Assembly (NCBI GenBank): GCA_022842465.1 | Contig: JALHPN010000023.1 | Span: forward strand, 1 to 62,068 | Direction of reading: 5' to 3' | DNA from: Polyangiaceae bacterium | GTDB lineage: Bacteria; Myxococcota_A; Polyangia; Polyangiales; Polyangiaceae | Length of the DNA: 62,068 bases | Shown: in pieces, positions 1 to 7,815 of the stretch | Layout of the letters: each line of letters opens with the position of its first letter | How positions within the stretch are numbered: position 1 is the stretch's first letter | Notes under the pieces: model-generated | Told to the model about the DNA's origin: nothing | The model's input: the letters and a program-made list of their open reading frames with translations, nothing else | Databases searched by the model: none | Made by a program: the position numbers and the translations under genes

Positions 1-1003
1 CGTTCGCGTCCGCTGGCGCCGAGCGCGAGGGCGCCGCGTCGAGCACGACGCCGACGCACCCGCGCCTCACGTGGGCGGTCCCGGCGACCTCGCGGAGACG
101 GAACGGCGGGTCGAGCGCCGCGAGCCGGGCGGCGAGGGGCCCCTGCGGGTCTCCCATCGCCTCCGCGAGCGTGACCGACGCGCTCGCGGCCTCCGTGACG
201 AGCGTGAGGTGGACCTCGAGCGGTGTCGCTCCTTCGAGCGCGCCCTCGTAGACGACGCTCTCGATCGCGCGCGAGCCGTCCGCGTCGGCGAGCGCGTCCA
301 GCGCCTTGCCCACGGGCCACTCGTCCGCCTTCGACACGGCCGCCCACGTCGCCTCCGCGAGCCCTCGCGGGCCGACGACGGAGAGCGCGACACGCCCCGG
401 TCCCGCCGCGGCCTTCCGTGAAGACTCGAGCCGCGCAGCCGACAGCTCTGCGACGAGCCGCGGCGTGGAGGGAGGCGACGCGAAGGGCGACCCGATACAG
501 CGCGCCCAGGTCGCGAGCGCGGGATCCCGGAGGGGCCGCGCTGCGAGCGCCGCGAGCTTCCGCTTCGCCGCGGCGACGTCCGCCTCCGTCACCGGCGCGA
601 GGAGCGCCGTGCGGATCGCGTCGGCGGCGGAGGCCGCGTCGCGATCGCTCTGGGCGAGCACGGTCGCGCGCAAGCCGTCCCAGGACGGCACGACGGTCGG
701 CGAGAGGGACGCGAGGCGCGCCTCGAGGAGGCCGGCGAGCGCGGTCGCGATCTCCGGCGCCTCCGCGGGAGTCGCGGCGATCCCCGCGGTGCTGATCGCG
801 ACCGCGACGGCAGCGGCGGGATCGCCGTCGCGCGCGACGAGGACGAGCGGGGGCTTGCCCTCCGCGATGCGGACGTCGGGCAGCGCCGCGCGCGCGGCGC
901 TCTTCGGTGCCGCCGCCGGAGTCGTGCCTCCTCCGCACCCGAGCGCGAGCCCGAGGAGCGTCACGACGCCGCTCGCGCATCGGACGCGCATGCGCGTTCG
1001 CAT
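1..1003 (-). CDS. M16-peptidase-like lipoprotein, 3' end outside window
   Basis: This gene has not been closed: the frame is open from an ATG at 1003 to the left edge of the window (at least 334 codons). The N-terminus has a short hydrophobic segment ending in LALGC, an acceptable but weak lipobox, so the protein is probably an outer-membrane or periplasmic lipoprotein. The body (a V-I-like stretch followed by repeated Ala/Leu-rich helices, and a phrase beginning PVTEADVAAAK typical of M16 domains) reads like the non-catalytic half of an insulinase/M16 family peptidase. I see no HxxEH zinc motif in the visible part, so it may be an inactive paralogue. It starts 1 nt after the stop of the lipoprotein gene at 1005-1820, so the two are very likely cotranscribed. 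The family assignment is an inference from overall pattern only. Confidence 0.6.
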   Translation of the reverse strand, partial: MRTRMRVRCASGVVTLLGLALGCGGGTTPAAAPKSAARAALPDVRIAEGKPPLVLVARDGDPAAAVAVAISTAGIAATPAEAPEIATALAGLLEARLASLSPTVVPSWDGLRATVLAQSDRDAASAADAIRTALLAPVTEADVAAAKRKLAALAARPLRDPALATWARCIGSPFASPPSTPRLVAELSAARLESSRKAAAGPGRVALSVVGPRGLAEATWAAVSKADEWPVGKALDALADADGSRAIESVVYEGALEGATPLEVHLTLVTEAASASVTLAEAMGDPQGPLAARLAALDPPFRLREVAGTAHVRRGCVGVVLDAAPSRSAPADAN

Positions 1004-1004
1004 A

Positions 1005-1820
1005 CTAGAGCTCGATGTCGGAAGCCGAACGCGGCGCGAGCTGGTAGTTGCAGAAGAACGCGACGATGCCGGTCACGGACTTGAGGACGGTGTTCCTCGG
1101 GATCTCGAGCGCCTGGACGTTGGCGAGCGAGTTGACGAGGGTGGGCGGCTTCGGGAACGGCGCCTCACAGCCGTTCTCCGCGCCGGGGGCGGGCGGAAGG
1201 AGCTCGACGCCGAGGCGGCCGTTCCTCACGGACCTGGCCCCGACGATGTCCTGGACCGTGACGTTCCGGACGCGGACGAGCATGCCGTTCCACTGCTGGC
1301 CCTTCTCGAACGACGCGAGGTCGTTGATGTCGATCTCGCGCGGCTCGGGCGCCTGGTACTCGTAGCGGAAGGTCGCGATGGGCTGCGCGATCTGAGAGAG
1401 CGAGGAGCCGGGCGCGAAGCTCGCGGTGCCGATCGCGCTCACGCGCACGAAGGAGCCGCGGAGGTCGAGCACGTCGCCGACGCCGACCTTGAGGTTCCCG
1501 GGCACGAACGTCGGCGCGAAGAGGCTGATGCCGGAGTAGGGCTCGGTCGAGCCCATGTCCTGGACCCAGATCGTGCCGCGGCTCCGACCGTTCTCGGTCT
1601 CGTCGAAGGCATCGACGGCGACGACGACGGCGCCGCTGATGGCGACCTGCTCGTCGTTCTTGGCGCCGGTGGGGCTCGTGGGGTTCGCGACCTCGCGGAT
1701 GCGACGGTCGGGGCCCTGGGGGATCGGCTGGCGGTTTCGGATCCCGACGTCGCCCTCCTCTTCGCCGCACGAGGCGAGGACGAGGGAGACGAGGAGGAAC
1801 AGCGGCTTCCGGGACACCAC
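1005..1820 (-). CDS. Lipoprotein with OB-fold-like repeats, unknown function
   Basis: A 271-residue protein beginning at GTG 1820 with the signal VVSRKPLFLLVSLVLASCGE, a textbook lipoprotein signal with lipobox LASC. An in-frame GTG exists further upstream (1892), but it would bury the signal peptide, so the later start is preferred. After a short polar linker the mature protein is beta-rich, with two stretches (about residues 60-150 and 160-250) that alternate like OB-fold domains found in secreted nucleases and nucleotide-binding lipoproteins. No catalytic residues are recognisable. It lies 112 nt downstream of the ECF sigma factor gene and 1 nt upstream of the M16-like gene on the same strand, so it may belong to that sigma factor's transcription unit. 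Confidence 0.7.
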   Translation of the reverse strand: MVSRKPLFLLVSLVLASCGEEEGDVGIRNRQPIPQGPDRRIREVANPTSPTGAKNDEQVAISGAVVVAVDAFDETENGRSRGTIWVQDMGSTEPYSGISLFAPTFVPGNLKVGVGDVLDLRGSFVRVSAIGTASFAPGSSLSQIAQPIATFRYEYQAPEPREIDINDLASFEKGQQWNGMLVRVRNVTVQDIVGARSVRNGRLGVELLPPAPGAENGCEAPFPKPPTLVNSLANVQALEIPRNTVLKSVTGIVAFFCNYQLAPRSASDIEL

Positions 1821-1932
1821 GGGCTCACGCTTACCACAAAATGCCGGAGGCGCCGATGCGAGACCGGTCAGGCCTCCCATCCGCGCCTCCACGTGCCGGG
1901 CGGGTCGTCGCCGGCACGGCCAGGGTCTCGTC

Positions 1933-2580
1933 TCAGGCCGCGATCTTGCCGCCGCGGACGGCGAGGACCGACTCGAGGCGGGACTGGATCTTGTGCTTCT
2001 TCGAGTAGACCGTCTTGACGGAGATGTTCATCATCGTCGCGATGTCCTGCGGGTCCATCCCCTCGCCGAAGTAGAGGGCCGCGAAGGTGCGGTCCTTCTC
2101 GCTGAAGTCCTCGAGGGTCTTCTGCGCGATGGCGTGGCGCTCGTGCTCGCTCGTGAGCTCGAACGGGTCGGGGAGATCGCACACGAGCTCCATCGCCTCG
2201 CTGATGCACTCCTTCTGCGGCTCGCGCTTCAGCGAGCGGAGGTAGTCGTAGGCCGCGTTGATCGCGAGGAGGCCGATCCAGCTCGAGAAGCGGTTGCCGC
2301 GCTCCGGATCGAACGTGCGGAGCTTGTGCATGTCGTTCGCGAGGAGGGAGACGTAGAGGGTCGCGTAGACCTCGCGGACGTCGTCCTGGCTCACGATCGA
2401 GGAGAAGCGGCGCGTCACCTTCGTGATGCAGCGGATGATGAGGCGATCGAAGCGGACCTGGAACGTGCGCCAGGCGGCGGGGTCGTTCGCCACCATTCCC
2501 GCGATCAGGACCTCGTCGGTCTCGAAGCGATCGGCGGTGATAGCGGGGAAGATGCCACTTTCGCGAACGTCGTTGCTCAT
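1933..2580 (-). CDS. RNA polymerase sigma factor, ECF/sigma-70 family
   Basis: A 215-residue sigma-70 family protein that would direct RNA polymerase to a dedicated promoter set. Residues about 38-105 form region 2 (FDRLIIRCITKV, then NRFSSWIGLLAINAAYDYLR, the conserved region 2.4 helix), and residues about 150-200 form region 4 with the helix-turn-helix DPQDIATMMNISVKTVYSKK. The length fits ECF-like factors. The ATG at 2580 is preceded by GGAGG at a 10-nt spacing. No anti-sigma factor gene adjoins it; the next gene downstream is a lipoprotein. The region just upstream holds a 15-bp palindrome and repeated CGTAAC words that could be its control region. Confidence 0.88.
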   Translation of the reverse strand: MSNDVRESGIFPAITADRFETDEVLIAGMVANDPAAWRTFQVRFDRLIIRCITKVTRRFSSIVSQDDVREVYATLYVSLLANDMHKLRTFDPERGNRFSSWIGLLAINAAYDYLRSLKREPQKECISEAMELVCDLPDPFELTSEHERHAIAQKTLEDFSEKDRTFAALYFGEGMDPQDIATMMNISVKTVYSKKHKIQSRLESVLAVRGGKIAA

Positions 2581-2887
2581 GACCCTGAATCCTCCGAAGT
2601 GACGGGCGTAACGCCCGCCGGGTGAGCGGCCCGACCCGGCCGCGACGGAGAGGTATTGAGCATCCTGCGTGCCAGCCTCGAGCGTCGAGGTAGGTCTTTC
2701 GCAAAAGATTGATTTGCCTATGCAAAGTCGCTGTTACGCGTCGGCGGGAGTGTGGCCGTAACACCGTAACGTCGGCGTAACACCGTCTCTCGAAGCGTAA
2801 CGATCGACACTTCGTGCGTAACGCCCGGGGAGGCTCGTCGCGGGCGCGAGACGAGCCTGCGAGGCCCTCTCTGCTAGATACGGCGCC
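2581..2887. promoter_or_regulatory. Divergent intergenic region with repeated CGTAAC words
   Basis: A 307-nt spacer between the divergently transcribed sigma factor and RlpA-like genes with no plausible gene. It holds CGTAAC at 2607-2612, 2757-2762, 2765-2770, 2776-2781, 2796-2801 and 2817-2822, and the reverse complement at 2733-2738. The first copy is the centre of a perfect 15-bp palindrome (2603-2617, arms CGGGCGT and ACGCCCG around one A), 23 nt before the sigma factor start. The last three copies are spaced 20 and 21 nt apart, two helical turns. The 2690-2730 part is unusually AT-rich and contains TTTGC-N4-GCAAA (2713-2726). This looks like a multi-site operator, possibly autoregulatory for the sigma factor, but the binding protein is unknown. 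Confidence 0.5.
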
Positions 2888-3361
2888 ATGAGAGGCAAAT
2901 TCCCGCTCGCCCTCCTCGTGGCGCTGGTCGCCGTGCCGGGGTGCGGCTCCGACAAGGGGGCCTTCCGTCCGCCGGTCGCGCCGGAGACGACGCGCGCCGA
3001 CGTCCCGCGTGGGCGCGGCGCGGGCGACCTCGCGCGCGACGCCGACGCTCCGCGTGTCACGCCCGACCAGGTGGGCCTCGCGACGTGGTACGGCCACGCG
3101 TTCGCCGGGAAGAAGACCGCGAGCGGCGAGCGGTTCGACCCGCGCGGCTACACCGCCGCGCACCTCAAGCTGCCGTTCGGCACCTGGGTCGAGGTCCGCC
3201 GCGTCGACACGGGCCGCACGGTGCGCGTGCGGATCAACGATCGCGGCCCCCACGGCGACGCGCGGCGGATCGTCGACCTCTCCCAGCGCGCGGCCGAGGA
3301 CCTCGGCGTGGTCCGCGACGGGCTCGCGCGCGTCGAGCTCCGCGTCGTCAGTGGCCCTTGA
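2888..3361 (+). CDS. rlpA: RlpA-like septal ring lytic transglycosylase lipoprotein
   Basis: A 157-residue lipoprotein with signal MRGKFPLALLVALVAVPGC (lipobox VPGC). After a low-complexity linker, residues about 62-155 form a double-psi beta-barrel of the RlpA type: GLATWYGHAFAGKKTASGE, then the signature RVRINDRGPHG, then RIVDLSQRAAEDLGV. Family members bind or cleave glycan strands lacking stem peptides and act at the division septum, anchored in the outer membrane. There is no SPOR domain, so it is a short RlpA-like form. Its 3' end overlaps the convergent XRE gene by 14 nt (3348-3361). Confidence 0.88.
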   Translation: MRGKFPLALLVALVAVPGCGSDKGAFRPPVAPETTRADVPRGRGAGDLARDADAPRVTPDQVGLATWYGHAFAGKKTASGERFDPRGYTAAHLKLPFGTWVEVRRVDTGRTVRVRINDRGPHGDARRIVDLSQRAAEDLGVVRDGLARVELRVVSGP

Positions 3362-3863
3362 GCTGCGACGGCGCGCCCTTCCGCCCGGTTCGGGTGGTGC
3401 GATCGAGCGCCTCGCGCTCGAGGCCCGTCAGGATGTCCTGCCACTCGGAGACCGCGAGGTCGCGCTCGAGGACCACGTGGTACTGCTTCGCCTGCTCCGT
3501 CACGAGACGGCGAAGCTCGGGCTGGAGATCGACCGCCCACGCGTAGCTGCTCACCGCCGCGTAGAAGTTGGGCGGCGGCCGGCTCGCTCCGCCGCTCGAC
3601 GTCGGCATCTCCTCGCCGGTCGCGAGCGCCTCGAGCTGCGCGTAGGACATCCCCCAGTGCGCCGCGACCTTGCGACGGAAGTCTTCCCCCGGCTGCCGTG
3701 TGGGCGCCGGCGACAGCATGTTGCTGAGATGTGCCCCAGAGACGCCGAGTCTCCTGGCGAGCCTGGCCTGCGCTCCACGAGGTGCCGCGGAGAGCTCCCC
3801 CCGGAGCCTTGCCAAGACGTACTCTTTCATCCTCTGGACGCGCTGCTGCTCGTCCTCGGCCAC
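3348..3863 (-). CDS. XRE-type helix-turn-helix protein
   Basis: A probable DNA-binding regulator of about 171 residues, counting from GTG 3863; an ATG at 3830 is the alternative start (160 residues). The start region VAEDEQQRVQRMKEYVLARLR leads into a Cro/C1-like helix-turn-helix (AQARLARRLGVSGAHLSNML) and its following helices (FRRKVAAHWGMSYAQLEALA). The C-terminal 80 residues are helical with no recognised domain and end in a basic tail. No partner toxin or phage gene is nearby, so there is no reason to call it an antitoxin. It is convergent with the rlpA-like gene. Confidence 0.72.
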   Translation of the reverse strand: MAEDEQQRVQRMKEYVLARLRGELSAAPRGAQARLARRLGVSGAHLSNMLSPAPTRQPGEDFRRKVAAHWGMSYAQLEALATGEEMPTSSGGASRPPPNFYAAVSSYAWAVDLQPELRRLVTEQAKQYHVVLERDLAVSEWQDILTGLEREALDRTTRTGRKGAPSQLKGH

Positions 3864-4006
3864 GTGAGTGGACCGGACCTTAGTGCGCGGATAGTTAGCG
3901 AGAGCTACTTTCTGCGGCGGCGCTCGGTGCGATCGAGAGGCCGCGCTTGCGCGCGTAGCCGTGGAAGCCGAGCGTAGCCATCGCCGTACGGTTACGCTCT
4001 CTCGCC

Positions 4007-4321
4007 GTGCGCTCGCTCGTGTTGGCCCTCGCATCCACCCTCGCGGTCGCGTCCGCCGCGGACGTCGTCCCCTCGTGCCGTGCGCGGAAGGTCGAGGCGC
4101 GCAGCCCCGGCGAGGACTGCGGGTTCGAAGGGCCTCGGCGCGAGCTTCGGTGCACCGCGCCTGCGGAGTGTCTCGACGTCGTCGAGGGAGGTAAGCAGTG
4201 CTCTCTCCCGTGCTCGACGGACGCCGAGTGCGAGCCGCTCGGGCGGAAGCTCTTCACGTGCTCGGGGACTCTGGTCTACGGCGGCGGGAGAGTGTGCGTC
4301 CTCCGTCGAGCGCCGTTCTGA
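4007..4321 (+). CDS. Small secreted Cys-rich protein
   Basis: A 104-residue protein with a clear signal peptide (MRSLVLALASTLAVASAADV, cleavage after ASA) starting at GTG 4007. The mature part has nine cysteines with spacings like CTAPAEC and CSLPCSTDAEC, the pattern of the many small disulfide-rich exported proteins of myxobacteria. No enzymatic motif is visible. It is a stand-alone gene on the plus strand, divergent from the XRE gene, with a 143-nt gap between them. Confidence 0.68.
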   Translation: MRSLVLALASTLAVASAADVVPSCRARKVEARSPGEDCGFEGPRRELRCTAPAECLDVVEGGKQCSLPCSTDAECEPLGRKLFTCSGTLVYGGGRVCVLRRAPF

Positions 4322-4330
4322 ACCCGCGCG

Positions 4331-4405
4331 CTCGCGGCTCTGCTCGAGATCGGCGTCGCGACGCGCGCGGACGACCTTTCCGGGACGCCCCATGACGAGC
4401 GAGCG
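4331..4405 (-). pseudogene. 75-nt duplicated fragment of the gamma carbonic anhydrase-like gene
   Basis: This stretch matches 5843-5917, inside the carbonic anhydrase-like gene at 5756-6307, at 69 of 75 positions without gaps, in the same orientation and 1512 nt away. It encodes a remnant of the gene's C-terminal part (MGRPGKVVRARRDADLEQ versus MGRPGKVVRALRDADLEQ). Similarity stops abruptly on both sides. It is most simply a decayed partial duplication or a trace of recombination at this site, not a functional gene. Confidence 0.75.
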
Positions 4406-4658
4406 ACCGTGTCGCGACGAGGAGACGGCTGCTCGACGAGATCCACCTCCCGTAGTCGCGTGTTCACGTCGCGTCGGCGAACGCGCGATTCCCCTGCGTG
4501 ACGGACGCCGCGTGGCGTTCCGCAGCGAACCGCGCGATCGACGTCAGAGTGGCAGGGGAAGGCTCCCGACGGCACCGATCGAGGGCCCTGCGCGCGGCCT
4601 CGTTCGACAAACTGGCATCCGCCGAGCTGGCGCGGGCCGTGCTCGGGCGCGGACCACC
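4406..4658. other. Non-coding spacer
   Basis: The rest of the 337-nt gap between the small Cys-rich gene and the MYXO-CTERM protein gene. Beyond the carbonic anhydrase fragment I see no gene, clear promoter or repeat in it. Long open frames on the minus strand here have no recognisable protein character. Confidence 0.5.
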
Positions 4659-5702
4659 ATGCCGAACACACCCCACGTCCTCACGGCCCTCGCGATCGCC
4701 GCGGGCCTCCTCGCCGCCGGGCCCGCCTCGGCCGCCTCCCTCGTAGTCGTCCGGGGCGACTCTCTCGAGCGCGTCGACGCTGCCGGCGCTCCGGCGCCGA
4801 AGCGTCCGTGGCTCCAGCGCGACGGCGTGAACCTGGACGATTGCCGTCTCGAGCAGCGGATCCGCTTCACGCTCGTCGCCACCGACCTCGCGCCGAACGG
4901 TGCCATCGAGGCATGGGCCTCGTACGACGGCGCGAGCTGCGTCGAGCAGACGGCGCGAGCCGGCGCGTCGGCGACGTGTTGGCGGGTCGCCTCCGGGATA
5001 CCGCTGCAGCAGCAAACCCAGGTGGACGTGCCCGTCCGCACCATCGTCTCGGGCGCGCTCGATCCGCAGAACCCGCGCACCGACGCGAGCGTTTGCGGGA
5101 CGCTCGACGAGTCTCGCCTCGCCGTCCACTTCCTCTACTTCGAGCCCGGGCAGCCGGCGACCGCGGCGACGACGTACTCGGTCGCGATCCCGGTCGACAT
5201 GGTCGCCGGCCCGACGCCGACCGGACTCGTCGCCACGTCCGAGCCCGGCCGCGTCCGCGTCTCGTGGGCCCCACGCAATCGCGCGAACGAGCGGGTCGAG
5301 GTGCACTGTGCGCCCGTCTCTCACGTCGCGCCGACGGCGGAACCTGGCACGTGCGCGCCCCTCTTCACCCCCCGTTCGTCCCCCGACGAGATCATGTACG
5401 TGGTGAGCCCGCCCTGCGGCGTCGTCGGTGGTGCGCTCGACCCGACGGCCACCGTCGAGAGCTCGTCGTGGGGCCGGCTCGAGCCCGGCGTCGACCACGT
5501 GTTCTCCGTCCTCGCCGTGGATGCCTTCGGCAACGCGAGCGATCCTTCCGCTTCGGTCTGCGCGGCGGCCCACCCGCGCGAGGGTGACGGGGTGGAGGGT
5601 GTCGGCTGCGCCGTGTCCCGCGGCGGCGCAGGTGACGTCGGGCTCCTCGGCGCCGCTGCCGTCCTCGCCCTCGTCGCGGTCCGCCGTCGCCGCTGCGCCT
5701 AG
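4659..5702 (+). CDS. Secreted protein with fibronectin-III-like domain and MYXO-CTERM tail
   Basis: A 347-residue exported protein. The ATG at 4659 gives a signal peptide with cleavage after GPASA. Residues about 185-300 have the pattern of a fibronectin type III-like domain (PTGLVATSEPGRVRVSW, then a paired segment YVVS, then FSVLAVDAFGNAS). The C-terminus is a MYXO-CTERM-type sorting signal: GCAVSRGG, a hydrophobic stretch (GLLGAAAVLALVAV) and the final RRRRC. Such tails mark proteins for cell-surface anchoring or processing in myxobacteria. A longer upstream reading frame exists but lacks protein character. The substrate or partner is unknown. Confidence 0.8.
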   Translation: MPNTPHVLTALAIAAGLLAAGPASAASLVVVRGDSLERVDAAGAPAPKRPWLQRDGVNLDDCRLEQRIRFTLVATDLAPNGAIEAWASYDGASCVEQTARAGASATCWRVASGIPLQQQTQVDVPVRTIVSGALDPQNPRTDASVCGTLDESRLAVHFLYFEPGQPATAATTYSVAIPVDMVAGPTPTGLVATSEPGRVRVSWAPRNRANERVEVHCAPVSHVAPTAEPGTCAPLFTPRSSPDEIMYVVSPPCGVVGGALDPTATVESSSWGRLEPGVDHVFSVLAVDAFGNASDPSASVCAAAHPREGDGVEGVGCAVSRGGAGDVGLLGAAAVLALVAVRRRRCA

Positions 5703-5755
5703 CTCGACGACGCGCCACGGGGCACGCCTCGGGCGCCTGCGTCGTGGGCACGCGG

Positions 5756-6307
5756 TCAGCCAGAGCTGCGTCCTGGGGCGGTGCCGGGTGCGACGGGGAG
5801 GGCCGCGTGGTCGCGCGCGTAGCCGACGTAGAGCGCAGCCGCCTCGCGGATCTGCTCGAGATCGGCGTCGCGAAGCGCGCGCACGACCTTGCCCGGACGC
5901 CCCATCACGAGCGAGCGCGACGGGACGTGGAGGCCTGGCGGGACGAGCGCGCCTGCCGCGATGAAGCACTCGTCCTCGACCACGGCGCCGTCGAGCACGA
6001 TGCTGCCCATGCCGACGAGGCACCGGCTCTTGATCGTGCAGCCGTGGAGGATCACGGCGTGGCCCACGGTCACGTCGTCTCCGACGGTCGTGCTCGCCTT
6101 GCCGCCGGTCACGTGGACGACCGTGTTGTCCTGGAGGTTCGTCCGGGCGCCGATCCGGATCGGGAAGACGTCGCCTCGGAGGACCGCGCCGTACCAGACG
6201 CTCGAGCCCTCGCCGAGCACGACGTCGCCGAGCACGGTCGCGTTGGGCGCGACGAACACGCCGGGCGGGACGGTCGGGGTGATGCCCTTGAAGGTGTGGA
6301 GCGGCAT
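5756..6307 (-). CDS. Gamma carbonic anhydrase-like hexapeptide-repeat protein (YrdA/PaaY family)
   Basis: A 183-residue left-handed beta-helix protein of the gamma carbonic anhydrase-like family. Hexapeptide turns run through residues 16-140. Three metal-ligand histidines fall where the family has them (NTVVHVTGG, then GHAVILHGC). MGRPGKVVR then closes the domain, followed by a C-terminal helix. Family members bind zinc and are soluble; carbonic anhydrase activity varies, so the reaction is not certain. The ATG at 6307 lies 13 nt after the miaB stop, so it is probably cotranscribed with miaB. A 75-nt fragment of this gene is found at 4331-4405. Confidence 0.87.
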   Translation of the reverse strand: MPLHTFKGITPTVPPGVFVAPNATVLGDVVLGEGSSVWYGAVLRGDVFPIRIGARTNLQDNTVVHVTGGKASTTVGDDVTVGHAVILHGCTIKSRCLVGMGSIVLDGAVVEDECFIAAGALVPPGLHVPSRSLVMGRPGKVVRALRDADLEQIREAAALYVGYARDHAALPVAPGTAPGRSSG

Positions 6308-6320
6308 GGACGTCGAGCGT

Positions 6321-7769
6321 TCAGAGGACGAGCGGGAGCGCGCGGCGTCTCGGCGCAGCCGCGTTCGGCCGGGGTCGCGCGGGCAGCGAGGCGAGCGCGG
6401 CCGCGGTCGGTCGACCGAAGAGCGAGTGCTTGTTCGCGCGGAGGATCTCGACGTCGAGCACCTCGCCCACGATCGACACGCTCGCGGCCGTCTCGACGTG
6501 CACGATCTCGTTCCGCCTCGTGCGTCCCTCGACGAGCCCCTGCGTCTTGCTCGGCCCCTCGACGAGGACCGCCTGCGTCGTCCCCACGAGCGTCGCGAGG
6601 TGCGCGCGGGTGCAGCGCTCGGCGACGTCGAAGAGCCGTGCGAGTCGCTCGCTCTTCGTCGCCTCGCTCACGTCGTCCTCCAGCTTGAGCGCGGGCGTGA
6701 AGGGCCGCGGCGAGTACTTGAAGCCGAAGAGGCCGACGAACCCCACCTCGCGGACGAGGTCGAGCGTGGCCTCGAAGTCCTCCTCCGTCTCGCCCGGGAA
6801 GCCGACGATGACGTCCGTCGAGAGGGTGAGCCCCTTGCGCGCGGCGCGGAGGCGCGCCACGCGCTCGACGTACTCCGCGCGCTTGTAGCGGCGGATCATG
6901 CGCTTCAGCATGCGGTCGCTGCCCGACTGCACGGGCATGTGCACGTGCTCGGCGAGGACGTCGAGCTCGGCGTGCGCGCGGACGAGCGACGGCGTCAGGT
7001 GCCGAGGATGCGGGCTCGTGTACCGGAGGCGTACGAGGCCGGGCACGCGCTCGGCGACCGCGCGGAGCAGGGAAGGGAACTGGCTCTCGTCCGGGTCGTC
7101 GCTCTCCGGCGGCGGCAGCGCGGGGTCACGGAAGCTGTCGACGGTCTGTCCGAGCAGCGTGACCTCGCGGGCGCCCGCCTCGACCCAGCGGGCGATCTCG
7201 GAGACGATCTCGTCGCTCGGCCGGTAGCGCTCCGGGCCGCGCGTGTACGGGACGATGCAGAACGAGCAGCGCTCGTCGCACCCCTTCATCGTCGTCACGT
7301 AGACGCTGACGGGGGCCTCCCCCGCGCGCGGCGCGGCCGCGAGGAACCGCGGGGCGTCGAGGTCGAACACCGTCCGCGCGCGCGGCGGCGCGCCGGCCAT
7401 CTGCTCGAGGGCGAGCGCCGGCAGCTCGGGGATGTTGTCCGGGCCGATGACGAGGTCGAGGTGCGGGACGCGCGCGAGGAGCCTCTCGCCCTCCTGCTGC
7501 GCGACGCAGCCGGCGACCGCGATCACGAGGCCCGGGTTCTTCTCCTTCAGCGGCGCGAGCTTGCCGACCTCGCTCCGGAGCTTCTGCTCGGCCTTCTCTC
7601 GGACGCTGCAGGTGTTGAGCACGATGAGGTCGACGTCCGCGCGCCGGTCGCTCGCGGGCTCGTCCGCCACGCACGTCCAGCCGTTCGCGCGGAGCACCTC
7701 CTCCATGCGATCGGAGTCGTGCGCGTTCATCTGGCACCCGAAGGTGTGGACGAGGTAGCGGCCGGCCAA
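6321..7769 (-). CDS. miaB: tRNA-2-methylthio-N6-dimethylallyladenosine synthase
   Basis: This radical-SAM methylthiotransferase adds a methylthio group to i6A37 of tRNAs reading UNN codons. The three N-terminal cluster cysteines are C12 (TFGCQMN), C54 (NTCSVR) and C88 (AGCVAQ); the radical-SAM CxxxCxxC is CDERCSFC. It has the usual MTTase domain order with a C-terminal TRAM-like segment (VHVETAASVSIVGEVLDVEI). The length (482) is normal plus a short basic tail. A TTG start at 7769 is preferred because it gives the correct MAGRYLVHTFGCQ N-terminus and has AGGAGG 8 nt upstream. It is followed 13 nt later by the carbonic anhydrase-like gene. Confidence 0.95.
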   Translation of the reverse strand: MAGRYLVHTFGCQMNAHDSDRMEEVLRANGWTCVADEPASDRRADVDLIVLNTCSVREKAEQKLRSEVGKLAPLKEKNPGLVIAVAGCVAQQEGERLLARVPHLDLVIGPDNIPELPALALEQMAGAPPRARTVFDLDAPRFLAAAPRAGEAPVSVYVTTMKGCDERCSFCIVPYTRGPERYRPSDEIVSEIARWVEAGAREVTLLGQTVDSFRDPALPPPESDDPDESQFPSLLRAVAERVPGLVRLRYTSPHPRHLTPSLVRAHAELDVLAEHVHMPVQSGSDRMLKRMIRRYKRAEYVERVARLRAARKGLTLSTDVIVGFPGETEEDFEATLDLVREVGFVGLFGFKYSPRPFTPALKLEDDVSEATKSERLARLFDVAERCTRAHLATLVGTTQAVLVEGPSKTQGLVEGRTRRNEIVHVETAASVSIVGEVLDVEILRANKHSLFGRPTAAALASLPARPRPNAAAPRRRALPLVL

Positions 7770-7815
7770 AGCGCCGACCTCCTACCATTTCACGCGCCCC
7801 GGCGCCCGAAGTACG

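Noticed and set aside
306..2018. Long open frame of 570 codons on the plus strand over the lipoprotein genes
   Set aside because: It is the antisense shadow of the two minus-strand lipoprotein genes; its product is Arg/Ala-rich with no domains, typical of GC-rich reverse frames.
3348..3863. XRE protein as an antitoxin of a toxin-antitoxin pair
   Set aside because: No toxin-like small gene adjoins it; the neighbour is a convergent rlpA-like gene.
4464..6023. Large minus-strand frame over the MYXO-CTERM gene
   Set aside because: Reverse complement of the coding strand with no recognisable motifs. The plus-strand product has a signal peptide and sorting tail.
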